NCBI GenBank assembly: GCA_036824005.1
Contig: DAITBA010000002.1
Coordinates: 124,001 to 188,000, forward strand
Length of the DNA: 64,000 nucleotides
Source of the DNA: DAITBA01 sp036824005
GTDB lineage: Bacteria > Pseudomonadota > Gammaproteobacteria > Burkholderiales > Rhodocyclaceae
Reading direction: 5' to 3'
Under the pieces are notes generated by a model. It saw only the letters and a program-made list of their open reading frames with translations, had not been told where the DNA came from and did no database searches. The position numbers and the translations under genes were made by a program. Shown here piece by piece: positions 19,452-28,088 of this stretch; the first letter of the stretch is position 1, and every line of letters begins with the position of its first letter.

Positions 19452-20462
19452 ATGAAATTCGCGGTGGTGGGTGCCGGCTCCATCGGCGGCTTTCTCGGTG
19501 TGCGGCTCGCGCTGGCGGGCGAGGAGGTCGCCTTCATCGCCCGCGGGGCCAATCTGGAGGCGATCCGCGCCAACGGCATGAAGCTGATAAACGAGGACGG
19601 AACGGAGCAGCTCGCCCGTGGCGTGCGTGCCACGCAGAGCATGGACGAGGCGGGCGTCCAGGATGTCGTGTTGCTTGCCCTCAAAGCGCATCAGGTGAGC
19701 GCAGTCGCGAACGACGCCCGCGCCTTGCTCGGGCCCGACACCGCCGTGGTAACGCTGCAGAATGGCATCCCCTGGTGGTATTTTTACAAGCAGGGTGGCG
19801 TGTTCGACGGCAGGCCGGTGCGCTCGGTGGATCCGGACGGCACGCTCAGTGCCGCTATCGACAGTGCGCGCATCATCGGCGCCGTCGTCTATCCTGCCGC
19901 AGAGCTGGTTGCCCCCGGCGTAGTCAAGGTGATTGAAGGTAACCGCTTCATCCTTGGCGAGCCGGACGGAGCTAAGTCCGAGCGCGTCGTGCGCATTGCC
20001 GAGGCGCTGACGCGGGCCGGGTTCAAGGCGCCGGTTTCCTCGGACCTGCGTTCGGACATCTGGCTCAAGCTCTGGGGCAACCTGACCTTCAACCCGGTGA
20101 GCGCGCTCACCCACGCCACGCTCGGCGCGATCTGCGGCTTCGAGCCGACGCGCCGACTTGCCGCCGACATGATGCAGGAGGCGCAGAGCATCGCCGAGAA
20201 GCTCGGTGTGCGTTTCCGCATCACCATCGACAAGCGCATCGCCGGCGCGCAAGCGGTCGGCGAGCACAAGACCTCCATGCTCCAAGACGTGGAACTGGGC
20301 CGCGCGATCGAGCTGGAGGCGCTGCTCGGTGCGGTCATCGAACTGGGCCGGCTGACCGAAACTCCGACGCCCCATCTCGACGCCGTCTACGCCTGCTGTG
20401 CATTGCTTGGGCGGACGCTGACGGAGCAAAAAGGCAGGGTGCGGGTCGAGCCGATGGCATGA
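19452..20462 (+). CDS. 2-dehydropantoate 2-reductase family (PanE/ApbA-like) protein
   Basis: 336 residues with an N-terminal NADP-binding Rossmann motif (VVGAGSIGGFLGVRLA, residues 5-20), the LLALKAHQ segment and the C-terminal all-helical ketopantoate reductase domain (KLWGNLTFNPVSALTHA). The family includes PanE of pantothenate synthesis and many paralogues with other 2-oxoacid substrates. Linkage to an FAH hydrolase and a tricarboxylate transporter suggests a catabolic paralogue rather than the housekeeping PanE. That is inference. Confidence 0.85.
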   Translation: MKFAVVGAGSIGGFLGVRLALAGEEVAFIARGANLEAIRANGMKLINEDGTEQLARGVRATQSMDEAGVQDVVLLALKAHQVSAVANDARALLGPDTAVVTLQNGIPWWYFYKQGGVFDGRPVRSVDPDGTLSAAIDSARIIGAVVYPAAELVAPGVVKVIEGNRFILGEPDGAKSERVVRIAEALTRAGFKAPVSSDLRSDIWLKLWGNLTFNPVSALTHATLGAICGFEPTRRLAADMMQEAQSIAEKLGVRFRITIDKRIAGAQAVGEHKTSMLQDVELGRAIELEALLGAVIELGRLTETPTPHLDAVYACCALLGRTLTEQKGRVRVEPMA

Positions 20463-20549
20463 TGGTGCTGCAACCTCGGACGCTCGAAGGCAGTTTCACC
20501 ACAAAGGGCACCACGTAAGCTCAAACTTCGGCATTCAGCGACTGCGGCC

Positions 20550-21011
20550 TCAGCGCGGTCGCTGTGGAATGCTGCGGGCATGACGCTTGCGCGCCATGTC
20601 CTTGGACAGGAGCCCAGATGCCCGCGACCGAGTTGGGCTGAGCTGGGAGTAGCGCCGGCGTACCCGCAACGTTATCCGCGAGCCGGCGATCAGCAGTGGA
20701 TCGTCATCGGCGAACTCGATCTGCAGGCGCACGTCGCCCGAGGCGCTGAAGCTCAATGGCAGAGAGGTGCTGCGTCCGCCGCTCCGGTAGTCGACGCGCC
20801 ACCGGGTGAGGCGGCGCGGCAGGCGCCGGGGCGTCTGCTCCACCGTGCCGTCCCATATCCGAATTTCCGCTTCCACTGTCGGGAGCGCCGCGGAAGTCTT
20901 CCATCCGCGCATATGCAGACTCAGGTGCGGAAAGTGCACCGAGACATATCCGGCGCGCCGTGTCAGCGCGCCCACCAGCGCATCGTCGAGTGTGACGATC
21001 GATTCGCTCAC
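20550..21011 (-). CDS. Hypothetical protein at the end of the tctCBA operon
   Basis: 153 residues starting at GTG, with GGAGG at good spacing, 30 bp after tctA on the same strand. The N-terminal half (SESIVTLDDALVGALTRRAG..VSVHFPHLSLHMRGW) looks like a folded beta-rich protein. The C-terminal 50 residues are Arg-rich and low in other features. No signal peptide or membrane segment is seen. I do not recognise the family. Gene order suggests a role linked to the transporter or its substrate; nothing in the sequence proves it. Confidence 0.6.
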   Translation of the reverse strand: MSESIVTLDDALVGALTRRAGYVSVHFPHLSLHMRGWKTSAALPTVEAEIRIWDGTVEQTPRRLPRRLTRWRVDYRSGGRSTSLPLSFSASGDVRLQIEFADDDPLLIAGSRITLRVRRRYSQLSPTRSRASGLLSKDMARKRHARSIPQRPR

Positions 21012-21041
21012 GGCTGACCTCCGAGCCGTAGCGGCGCACGC

Positions 21042-22538
21042 TCAATGCGACGCGGGCCGCCTGCCACGCAGGGCCATGATCGGCTGCCACAGGAGCATGA
21101 GCATGCCTAGCCCCATGATGGTCGCCACCAGGGGATTCGACCAGAAGATCGCCAGGCTGCCCTGGGACAGCAGCATCGCCTGGCGGAAGCTTGCTTCGGC
21201 CATATCGCCCAGCACCAGCGCCAGCACCAGCGGCGCCAGGGGATAGTTGAGCTTCTTGAACACGTAGCCGACGACGCCGAAGACCAGCATCAGGATCACG
21301 TCGAACAGGGCGTTGTGCACCGTGTAGGCGCCGATGGCGCAGATGACCACGATCACGGGCGCGATGATGCTGAACGGAATGCGCAGAATCGCCGCCCACC
21401 ACGGCACCGTGGTGAGCACGATGAGCAGCCCGACGACATTGCCCAGGTACATGCTGGCGATCAGTCCCCAGACGAAGTCCTTTTGTTCGACGAACAGAAG
21501 CGGCCCTGGCTGCAGCCCCCAGATGAGCAGTCCGCCGAGCAGCACTGCAGCCGTGGGCGAACCGGGAATGCCCAGCGTGAGCATGGGCAGCAGGGCGCTC
21601 GTGCCGGCGGCGTGGGCGGCCGTCTCCGGCGCGACGACCCCCTCGATCTGACCCTTGCCGAACTTGTCGCCGTCCTTGGACATGCGCTTGGCCACGCCGT
21701 AGCTCATGAATGACGCCGGCGTGGCGCCGCCCGGCGTGATGCCCATCCAGCAGCCGATGAGAGTGGCGCGAAGGGCCGTCAGCCAGTAGCGGGGCAACTG
21801 GGCCCAGGTCTGGAACACGACCTTGAGATTGATGCCCGACTGCCCGCCCTTGAACGCCAGCCCCTCCTCCATGGTGAGGAAGATCTCGCCCAGGCCGAAC
21901 AGGCCGATTACCGCCACCAGGAAATCGAAGCCGCGCAGCAGCTCCTGGGTACCGAAGGTGAGTCGCAATTGGCCGGTCACCGTGTCGAGCCCGACCGCCG
22001 CCAAGGCGAAGCCGAGCATCATGGCGGCGAGGGTCTTGAACGGATAGGCGCGCGTCATGCCGATAAAGCTGGCGAAGGTGAGGAACTGCACGGCGAAGAA
22101 CTCCGCCGGGCCGAACTTGAGTGCGAACTTTGCTACCAGGGGAGCCAGGAAAGTGATGACGATCACCGCCACCAGCGCGCCGACGAAAGAAGAGGTGAAA
22201 GCCGCCGTTAGCGCTTCACCGGCACGTCCCTGCTGCGCCAGGGGATAACCGTCGAAGGTGGTCGCCACCGACCACGGTTCGCCGGGAATGTTGAACAGGA
22301 TCGACGTAATCGCGCCGCCGAACAACGCGCCCCAGTAGATGCAGGAGAGCATGATGATGGCGCTGGTGTGGGGCATGCTGAAGGTAAGCGGCAGCAAGAT
22401 GGCCACACCGTTAGCGCCGCCCAGGCCGGGCAGCACGCCGATGAGGACGCCGAGCAGGATGCCGATCAGCATGAACAGGAGGTTCTGCCAGGTCAGGGCA
22501 ACGGCGAAGCCGTGCATGAGGTTGGCGATGTCTTCCAC
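21042..22538 (-). CDS. tctA: Tripartite tricarboxylate transporter large membrane subunit TctA
   Basis: 498 residues with about 10-12 hydrophobic segments. The hallmark VLIGVLPGLGGANGVAILLPLTF region near residue 30 and the later GxTPGGATPASFMSYGVAKR and LGIPGSPTAAVLLGG motifs identify the large permease subunit of TTT systems. I chose the GTG at 22538, which gives the usual short lead to LMHGFAVALT; the frame remains open upstream without similarity. It is the third gene of tctC-tctB-tctA. TTT systems import carboxylates with a Bug-type binding protein; the substrate is not predictable here. Confidence 0.93.
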   Translation of the reverse strand: MEDIANLMHGFAVALTWQNLLFMLIGILLGVLIGVLPGLGGANGVAILLPLTFSMPHTSAIIMLSCIYWGALFGGAITSILFNIPGEPWSVATTFDGYPLAQQGRAGEALTAAFTSSFVGALVAVIVITFLAPLVAKFALKFGPAEFFAVQFLTFASFIGMTRAYPFKTLAAMMLGFALAAVGLDTVTGQLRLTFGTQELLRGFDFLVAVIGLFGLGEIFLTMEEGLAFKGGQSGINLKVVFQTWAQLPRYWLTALRATLIGCWMGITPGGATPASFMSYGVAKRMSKDGDKFGKGQIEGVVAPETAAHAAGTSALLPMLTLGIPGSPTAAVLLGGLLIWGLQPGPLLFVEQKDFVWGLIASMYLGNVVGLLIVLTTVPWWAAILRIPFSIIAPVIVVICAIGAYTVHNALFDVILMLVFGVVGYVFKKLNYPLAPLVLALVLGDMAEASFRQAMLLSQGSLAIFWSNPLVATIMGLGMLMLLWQPIMALRGRRPASH

Positions 22539-22566
22539 GTGCGTTGTCTTTGTCGTCGCCGACGGT

Positions 22567-23088
22567 TCAGAATCCGAGCAGGCGCTCCAGGGGCCCCTTG
22601 GGCAGCGGCACCAGGAACCAGCGGTCGAACAGCATGAAGAACGCCAGCGGCACACCGACGCTCACCAGCACCGTGGTCGGCCAGCGGAAACGCCCGTACC
22701 GTGCCATGAACCAGCCGATGAACAGTGCCGAGGCGACGTAGATGCCAATTACATAGATGGCGCCGATATAGACCGCTGTCGGGATAAGCACAGCGTATAC
22801 GTGGCGCAACTGCTGGACCGTGGCGAACCACGCCCGATGCTGCACCCACGCGCGCACGGTGTGGAAGGCGATCATCACCCCCGACAGCGTCAGCAGCAGG
22901 CCGACATAGTAGGGGAAGTAGCCGGATTGCGGCCCGTCATCCGCCCAGCCGGCGCCGATGCGCCGGCTGTCGGCGATGACAATTGCACCGAGCACGACGA
23001 TCACGGCGGCGGTGACCAGTTCCACCAGACCGACCGTGATCCGGGAGGGGCGATCCTGCTCCGCCCCTTGCGGCTGCCGCGACTCCAC
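22567..23088 (-). CDS. tctB: Tripartite tricarboxylate transporter small membrane subunit TctB
   Basis: 173 residues with four predicted membrane segments (about 17-40, 56-75, 95-117 and 135-160) and the GYFPYYVGLLLTLSG signature of TctB near residues 56-70. The start is GTG at 23088, 13 bp after tctC. TctB is the poorly conserved small partner of TctA; position and topology make the call firm. Confidence 0.88.
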   Translation of the reverse strand: MESRQPQGAEQDRPSRITVGLVELVTAAVIVVLGAIVIADSRRIGAGWADDGPQSGYFPYYVGLLLTLSGVMIAFHTVRAWVQHRAWFATVQQLRHVYAVLIPTAVYIGAIYVIGIYVASALFIGWFMARYGRFRWPTTVLVSVGVPLAFFMLFDRWFLVPLPKGPLERLLGF

Positions 23089-23101
23089 GGGCTGGAGTGC
23101 G

Positions 23102-24124
23102 CTACTTGGCGAGGAAGCCGGCGTCCTGCATCAGGGTGCGATGCAGCGTCTCGGCCTTGGCAACCCAGTCGGCATAGTCCTTTCCGGCCATGAAGCTATC
23201 CTTGAAGGCGCCTTTCTCCAAGAACTCTTTCCAGTCCGGGGTGGCGCGCACCTTCTTGAATAACTCGACGTAGAAATCCACCTGTTCCTGGGTCACGCCA
23301 GGCGGCATGAAGATGCCGCGCAGCATGAGGTAATCCACATCGACGCCGGCCTCCTTGCAGGAGTGGATGTCGTTCCAGGACATGGTGTCCGTCACCTTGG
23401 CCTTGTATGGCATCCGCTCGTCATCCATGACGCACAGCGGCCGGAGCTTGCCGGCGCGCCAGTGGGCCACCGCTTCGATCGGATTGTTGACGGTGGAGTT
23501 GACGTGGTTGCCGACCAGTTGCACGGCGACGTCACCGCCGCCCTTGAAGGGCACGTAGGTGAACTTCTTGCCGGCAACCTTCTCGATCGCCACGGTGATG
23601 ATCTGATCCTCCTGCTTGGAGCCGGTGCCGGCCATCTTGAAAGTGTTGTTCGGCTGGGCCTTGACGGCGTCGACATACTCCTTGGCGTTCTTGTAGGGCG
23701 ATTCGGCGTTGACCCAAAGCACGAACTGGTCGAGCGCCAGCATCGCCACTGGCGTCAGGTCTTTCCAGTTGAACGGCACGCCTGTGCCCAGCGGAGTGGT
23801 GAACAGGTTGGACAGGGTGATGATGATCTTGTGTGGCTCACCCTTGGCGCCCTTGACTTCGAGAAATCCCTCGGCGCCGGCGCCGCCCGCCTTGTTGACC
23901 ACGACCATCGGCTGCTTCATCAAGCCGTGCTTTGTGACCACGCCCTGGATGAAGCGAGCCATTTGGTCGGCGCCGCCGCCAGTGCCTGCCGGCACGACGA
24001 ACTCGACCGGCTTGGTCGGCTCCCACGCGGCCAGTGCAGGAACGGCGGCAATTGTCGTCAGGGACGCGCAAAGCGCGGACGAGATGGCAATACGACAACG
24101 CGAGGCAAGATTTGCCTTCGTCAT
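23102..24124 (-). CDS. tctC: Bug-family periplasmic solute receptor TctC
   Basis: 340 residues. A signal peptide (hydrophobic core about 11-30, ALA-A cleavage near residue 32) precedes the Bug receptor fold, with the typical opening KPVEFVVPAGTGGGADQMARF and the VVNKAGGAGAEG loop that binds ligand carboxylates. It delivers the solute to TctAB. GGAGGAG precedes the ATG. Divergent from the acyl-CoA ligase gene; a shared regulatory region of 214 bp lies between them. Carboxylate specificity cannot be read from the sequence. Confidence 0.93.
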   Translation of the reverse strand: MTKANLASRCRIAISSALCASLTTIAAVPALAAWEPTKPVEFVVPAGTGGGADQMARFIQGVVTKHGLMKQPMVVVNKAGGAGAEGFLEVKGAKGEPHKIIITLSNLFTTPLGTGVPFNWKDLTPVAMLALDQFVLWVNAESPYKNAKEYVDAVKAQPNNTFKMAGTGSKQEDQIITVAIEKVAGKKFTYVPFKGGGDVAVQLVGNHVNSTVNNPIEAVAHWRAGKLRPLCVMDDERMPYKAKVTDTMSWNDIHSCKEAGVDVDYLMLRGIFMPPGVTQEQVDFYVELFKKVRATPDWKEFLEKGAFKDSFMAGKDYADWVAKAETLHRTLMQDAGFLAK

Positions 24125-24257
24125 AGGGTCTCCTCCAGACAGTGGCCTGCGGCTGTCGCCGCTAATAATTTGTTCCCTGATTCATTCAGGGTTTTCGGTA
24201 TTCACCCGCGCGCATTTCCATGGGCGCGACGTAGAGAGGTGCGCGGGTGGTTTCAAC

Positions 24258-24298
24258 TATAATGACCGGGCCAAAAAATGTAAATGCTTGTTTGCATT
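24258..24298 (+). promoter_or_regulatory. Candidate -10 and operator dyad between tctC and the CoA ligase
   Basis: A perfect -10 TATAAT lies at 24258-24263 on the plus strand, about 80 bp before the ligase ATG. I see no good -35. Just downstream, AATGTAAA (24277-24284) and TTTGCATT (24291-24298) form a dyad with 7 of 8 matching positions, placed where a repressor would block transcription. The cognate regulator is not identifiable in the window. Confidence 0.4.
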
Positions 24299-24338
24299 GC
24301 TGTCGTCTCTCGCTTGCCGATCGCCCACGTATCTCGCC

Positions 24339-25871
24339 ATGACCATGCAAACCGAAACCCTCGCGGACCTGCTCGCAGCGGGCGCCGACGACGCCACAGC
24401 CATCAGCACGCCGGGTGGCAGGCCGCTCACCCATGCGGCTTTGCGCGAACTGGTGCGCGCCACCGTCGAGCGCCTCAATGCTGTCGGCATTGGCCGCAAC
24501 GACCGCGTTGCCATCGTAATGAACAACGGGCCGCTGATGGCCACCAGCTTCCTGGCCGTGGCTGCCGGCGCTACTTCGGCGCCGCTCAATCCCGCCTATC
24601 GCGCCGATGAGTTCCAGTTCTATCTCACCGACCTCAATGCCAAGGCACTGCTCATCGAGAAAGGCATGGCCAGCCCGGCGCGCGAGGTTGCCGCGAAGCT
24701 GAACGTGCCCATCATCGAGCTCATCGCCACGCCGGACCGGGGCGCCGGGACTTTCACATTGGAAGCCCCGGCGCTGACGGGCACGTACCCCGCCGCCAGC
24801 CCGGGCTACGCCGCGGCGGGTGACATCGCACTGGTGCTGCACACATCCGGCACGACATCGCGGCCCAAGATCGTGCCCCTGAGCCAGAAGAATGTCTGTG
24901 CCTCGGCGCAGAACGTGCGTCAGACGGTGGCACTCAGCGCCACGGACCGGGGGCTCAACATCATGCCGCTGTTCCACATCCACGGCCTGATCGCGGGCGT
25001 GCTGGCGCCGGTCGCGGCCGGCGGCGAGATCTGCTGCACGCCGGGCTTCAACGCGCTGCGCTTCTTCGCCTGGATGGACGAGGCCCGTCCCACCTGGTAC
25101 ACGGCCGTGCCGACCATGCATCAGGCGATACTCGGGCGCGCTGCTAACAATGCCGAGATCATCGCGCGCAATCCGCTCCGATTCATACGTTCGTCATCAT
25201 CGTCGTTGCCGCCGCAGGTGCTGCACGAGCTGGAGAGCGTGTTCGGCTGTCCCGTGATCGAAGCCTATGGCATGACGGAGGCGGCGCACCAGATGGCGAG
25301 CAATCCGTTGCCGCCCGGCGTGCGCAAGCCCGGCACCGTGGGGCTTGCCGCCGGACCCGAGGTGGCGGTGATCGATGCCGCCGGCAATCCTGTGCTCGCG
25401 GGCGTCACTGGCGAAGTGGGCATCCGTGGTCCCAACGTCACCAGTGGTTACGAGAATAACCCGGCCGCCAACGCCGACGCCTTCGTCAATGGCTGGTTTC
25501 GCACGGGCGATCAGGGCGTCATGGACGCCGAGGGCTATCTCACCATCACCGGCCGGCTCAAGGAGATCATCAACCGCGGTGGCGAGAAGATTTCGCCGCG
25601 CGAAGTAGACGAGGTGCTCATGGACCACCCGGCGGTGGCCCAGGTTGTCACCTTCGCCATGCCCCACGACAAGCTGGGTGAGGACGTGGCGGCGGCGGTG
25701 GTGCTGCGCGAGGGGGCCGCTGCGACCGAGCGCGAGCTGCGCGACTTCGCCAGCCAGCGCCTGGCCGACTTTAAGGTGCCGCGCAAGATCCTGCTGCTGC
25801 CGGAGATCCCCAAGGGGGCCACCGGCAAGTTGCAGCGCATTGGCCTGGCGCAGAAGCTTGGACTGGCCTGA
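24339..25871 (+). CDS. AMP-forming acyl-CoA synthetase, oxalate-CoA ligase-like
   Basis: 510 residues of the ANL superfamily. The P-loop is LHTSGTTSRPK, the central motif EAYGMTEAAHQM, the ribose-binding GWFRTGDQG and the hinge GRLKEIINRGGEKISP. The C-terminal catalytic lysine is in PKGATGKLQR. The LFHIHGLIAGVLAP and TWYTAVPTMHQAIL segments closely resemble the AAE3/Pcs60 oxalyl-CoA synthetase group, so oxalate or a similar short dicarboxylate is the best guess. Divergence from tctC suggests that the transporter supplies its substrate, which is inference. Confidence 0.85.
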   Translation: MTMQTETLADLLAAGADDATAISTPGGRPLTHAALRELVRATVERLNAVGIGRNDRVAIVMNNGPLMATSFLAVAAGATSAPLNPAYRADEFQFYLTDLNAKALLIEKGMASPAREVAAKLNVPIIELIATPDRGAGTFTLEAPALTGTYPAASPGYAAAGDIALVLHTSGTTSRPKIVPLSQKNVCASAQNVRQTVALSATDRGLNIMPLFHIHGLIAGVLAPVAAGGEICCTPGFNALRFFAWMDEARPTWYTAVPTMHQAILGRAANNAEIIARNPLRFIRSSSSSLPPQVLHELESVFGCPVIEAYGMTEAAHQMASNPLPPGVRKPGTVGLAAGPEVAVIDAAGNPVLAGVTGEVGIRGPNVTSGYENNPAANADAFVNGWFRTGDQGVMDAEGYLTITGRLKEIINRGGEKISPREVDEVLMDHPAVAQVVTFAMPHDKLGEDVAAAVVLREGAAATERELRDFASQRLADFKVPRKILLLPEIPKGATGKLQRIGLAQKLGLA

Positions 25872-25889
25872 CACACACATAACACTGAA

Positions 25890-25978
25890 CCACAGAGGCA
25901 CAGAGACACAGAGGTATTCACAGAGAGATCACTTGCATCCTCTGTGGCAGTTCTCTGTGACTCTGTGTCTCTGTGGTG
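25890..25978. repeat. Dispersed palindromic repeat, family A copy 2
   Basis: Left arm CCACAGAGGCACAGAGACAC... and right arm ...GACTCTGTGTCTCTGTGG form a long imperfect stem in the convergent gap between the CoA ligase and the NYN gene. A run of six T residues follows at 25986-25991 on the plus strand, so this copy could end transcription of the ligase gene. Confidence 0.85.
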
Positions 25979-25989
25979 AAGGGGGTTTT

Positions 25990-26823
25990 TTACTCCGCCC
26001 GCACCGGCATGCGCACGATGTGGCCGCCGGATTTCTCGTCGCGTTCCAGGCGCAGAAGCTGGCGTTTCTCGGCTTCCTCCAGCAGGTCGCTGAATGAGCG
26101 AAAGCCGTAGTAGGACTCGTTGAATCCCGGCTGGCGGCGCTTGAGCGCCTGCTTGACCATCGAGCCCCAGATTTTCTCCTCTTCGCCGCGTTCCTTGATC
26201 AGCGCCTCGATGGTTTCGAGGATGAGTTCGATCGCATCGTGACGGCGCTCGTCCGGTGATTTCTTCGGCTCGCCCTTGTCGCCGGCGGCGGCAGGCACGC
26301 TCTTGGCCGCCGGCTTCTTCGCGGCGCGCTTCTTCTTCGCCTCCTGCTCGCGCACCAGATCGTCGTAGTAGATGAACTCGTCGCAGTTGGCGATGAGCAG
26401 ATCGGAGGAGGAGTTCTTGACGCCGACGCCGATGACGATCTTGTTGTTCTCGCGCAGCTTGGACACCAGCGGCGAAAAATCCGAGTCGCCACTGATGATG
26501 ACGAACGTTTCCACGTGGGACTTGGTATAGCACAGGTCGAGGGCGTCCACCACCATGCGGATGTCGGCGGAATTCTTGCCCGACTGGCGCACGTGAGGGA
26601 TCTCGATCAGTTCGAACGCCGCTTCGTGCATCACTGCCTTGAAGTCCTTGTAGCGCTCCCAGTCGCAGTAGGCCTTCTTGACCACGATGCTGCCCTTGAG
26701 CAGCAGCCGCTCGAGAATCTTCTTGATATCGAACTGGGAGTACTTCGCGTCGCGCACGCCTAAGGCGATATTCTCGAAGTCGCAGAATACCGCCATGTTC
26801 TTGATTTCCGATTGTGCCGCCAT
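25990..26823 (-). CDS. NYN (PIN-like) nuclease domain protein with C-terminal LOTUS/OST-HTH domain
   Basis: 277 residues. The NYN domain (LabA/DUF88 type, about 9-150) has the acidic catalytic set Asp15 (VFCDFEN), Asp87 and Asp93 (SADIRMVVDALDL) and Asp113/Asp115 (SGDSDFSPLV), expected of a metal-dependent RNase. A Lys/Ala-rich linker (156-200) leads to a C-terminal winged-helix segment (IWGSMVKQALKRRQPGFNESYYGFRSFSDLLEEAE) typical of LOTUS domains that bind RNA. No neighbour explains its target. The 107-bp gap before the divergent PhaC-like gene is followed by nothing else. Confidence 0.88.
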   Translation of the reverse strand: MAAQSEIKNMAVFCDFENIALGVRDAKYSQFDIKKILERLLLKGSIVVKKAYCDWERYKDFKAVMHEAAFELIEIPHVRQSGKNSADIRMVVDALDLCYTKSHVETFVIISGDSDFSPLVSKLRENNKIVIGVGVKNSSSDLLIANCDEFIYYDDLVREQEAKKKRAAKKPAAKSVPAAAGDKGEPKKSPDERRHDAIELILETIEALIKERGEEEKIWGSMVKQALKRRQPGFNESYYGFRSFSDLLEEAEKRQLLRLERDEKSGGHIVRMPVRAE

Positions 26824-26944
26824 GTGGACTCCTTGGTTGGTGGGCTGCTGCCACCGGTGCGTGGCCGGGTAATGACAATCGTCAAGTATAAGGCCAGGGC
26901 TTTCTGCTACGCTGAAATCAAGCGCCCTGATTCGGTTTCAGCCC

Positions 26945-28027
26945 ATGCTGAGCGAACTGACATTGAGCAATGCCGCCGCCTCCTGGCGGCTGTACGAGCG
27001 GGTGGATGATGTCCGGCGCTGGCAGGGAAAGATGCTCGAGGCAACAGGGTTCGGAGCGGTACAGACGCGCTCGCGCATCGTTCACGAAGGCGAGGGTTTT
27101 ACCCTCAGAGGCTATGCCGCAGCCTCGGCCGGCGGTCCCGTTGTTCTGCTCGTGCCGGCGCCGATAAAACGGGCCTACATCTGGGATCTTCTCCCGGGAG
27201 CGAGCGCGGTTGCGGCCTGCGTGAAGGGCGGCCTCCGGCCTTATCTCATCGAGTGGGACTCGCCCCGGCCATCGTTCGGTCTGGCTGACTATGCCGACCG
27301 TTTCATCCTCGAATGTGTCAATGCGCTCAAGGCGGAAACCGGCACGGCGCGACTCGTCATTGCCGGCCATTCCCTCGGCGGCCTGTTCGCGGCGATTTTT
27401 GCATCGCTGCGCCCGACGCTCCTGGACGGCCTCGTACTCATCACCTCGCCGCTGCATTTCGAGTTCGCGCGCGAAGCGGGCGCCATCGGCCCGGTGGTAG
27501 CCGAACTGTCGCGCTCGAAGGCTCTGCTGGAGGCCGATGCGAACCTTCCCGGCGCGTTTCTGAGCATGGCCAGCTTCGTCGCCTCTCCGGCGTCCTTCGG
27601 CAGGGAACGCTGGGACGACTGGGTGCGCAGCTGGGTGCACACCGACGCGCTCGCCTCGCACTTGCGCGCGGAACGCTGGACGCTCGATGAACTGCCGCTC
27701 GCCCATCAACTGGTCATGGACATAGCGCAGCAACTCTACCGTGAGGACGGTTTTCTGCGCGGATCGCTGCGGCTGTCCGGTCGCAGTGCGTCGGCGCAGC
27801 AGGTGGTGACGCCGCTGTTCGTCGTCGCCGACAAGCGCTGCGCGCTCGTGCCCCCTGGCGCCGTGCTGCCGTTTTACGAGGCTGCGGCAAGCGAGGACAA
27901 GAGACTGCTGTGGTACGAGGGGGATGTCGGCGTGGCGATCCAGCACGTCGGGCCGCTCATCGGGCGCAACGCGCATCGCAAACTCTGGCCGCAGATTCTG
28001 ACCTGGGTGCACGAGCACAGCCGATGA
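26945..28027 (+). CDS. PHA-synthase-related alpha/beta hydrolase
   Basis: 360 residues. LLVPAPIKRAYIWDLLPGAS (69-88) and the G..PYLIEWDSP strand match the start of polyhydroxyalkanoate synthases. The nucleophile elbow is GHSLGG (Ser143), whereas true PhaC enzymes have Cys there. A late QHVGPLIG supplies the likely catalytic His. The protein is therefore more likely a hydrolase or depolymerase-like relative than a polymerase. A phasin gene is 20 kb away, so the cell probably does make PHA. The meh operon converges on it from the minus strand. Confidence 0.75.
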   Translation: MLSELTLSNAAASWRLYERVDDVRRWQGKMLEATGFGAVQTRSRIVHEGEGFTLRGYAAASAGGPVVLLVPAPIKRAYIWDLLPGASAVAACVKGGLRPYLIEWDSPRPSFGLADYADRFILECVNALKAETGTARLVIAGHSLGGLFAAIFASLRPTLLDGLVLITSPLHFEFAREAGAIGPVVAELSRSKALLEADANLPGAFLSMASFVASPASFGRERWDDWVRSWVHTDALASHLRAERWTLDELPLAHQLVMDIAQQLYREDGFLRGSLRLSGRSASAQQVVTPLFVVADKRCALVPPGAVLPFYEAAASEDKRLLWYEGDVGVAIQHVGPLIGRNAHRKLWPQILTWVHEHSR

Positions 28028-28088
28028 GCATGCACGCGCCCGGCGGACTTGTCCGCGCCGCGCGCTCGCGACGTCGTGAAGACTGTCG

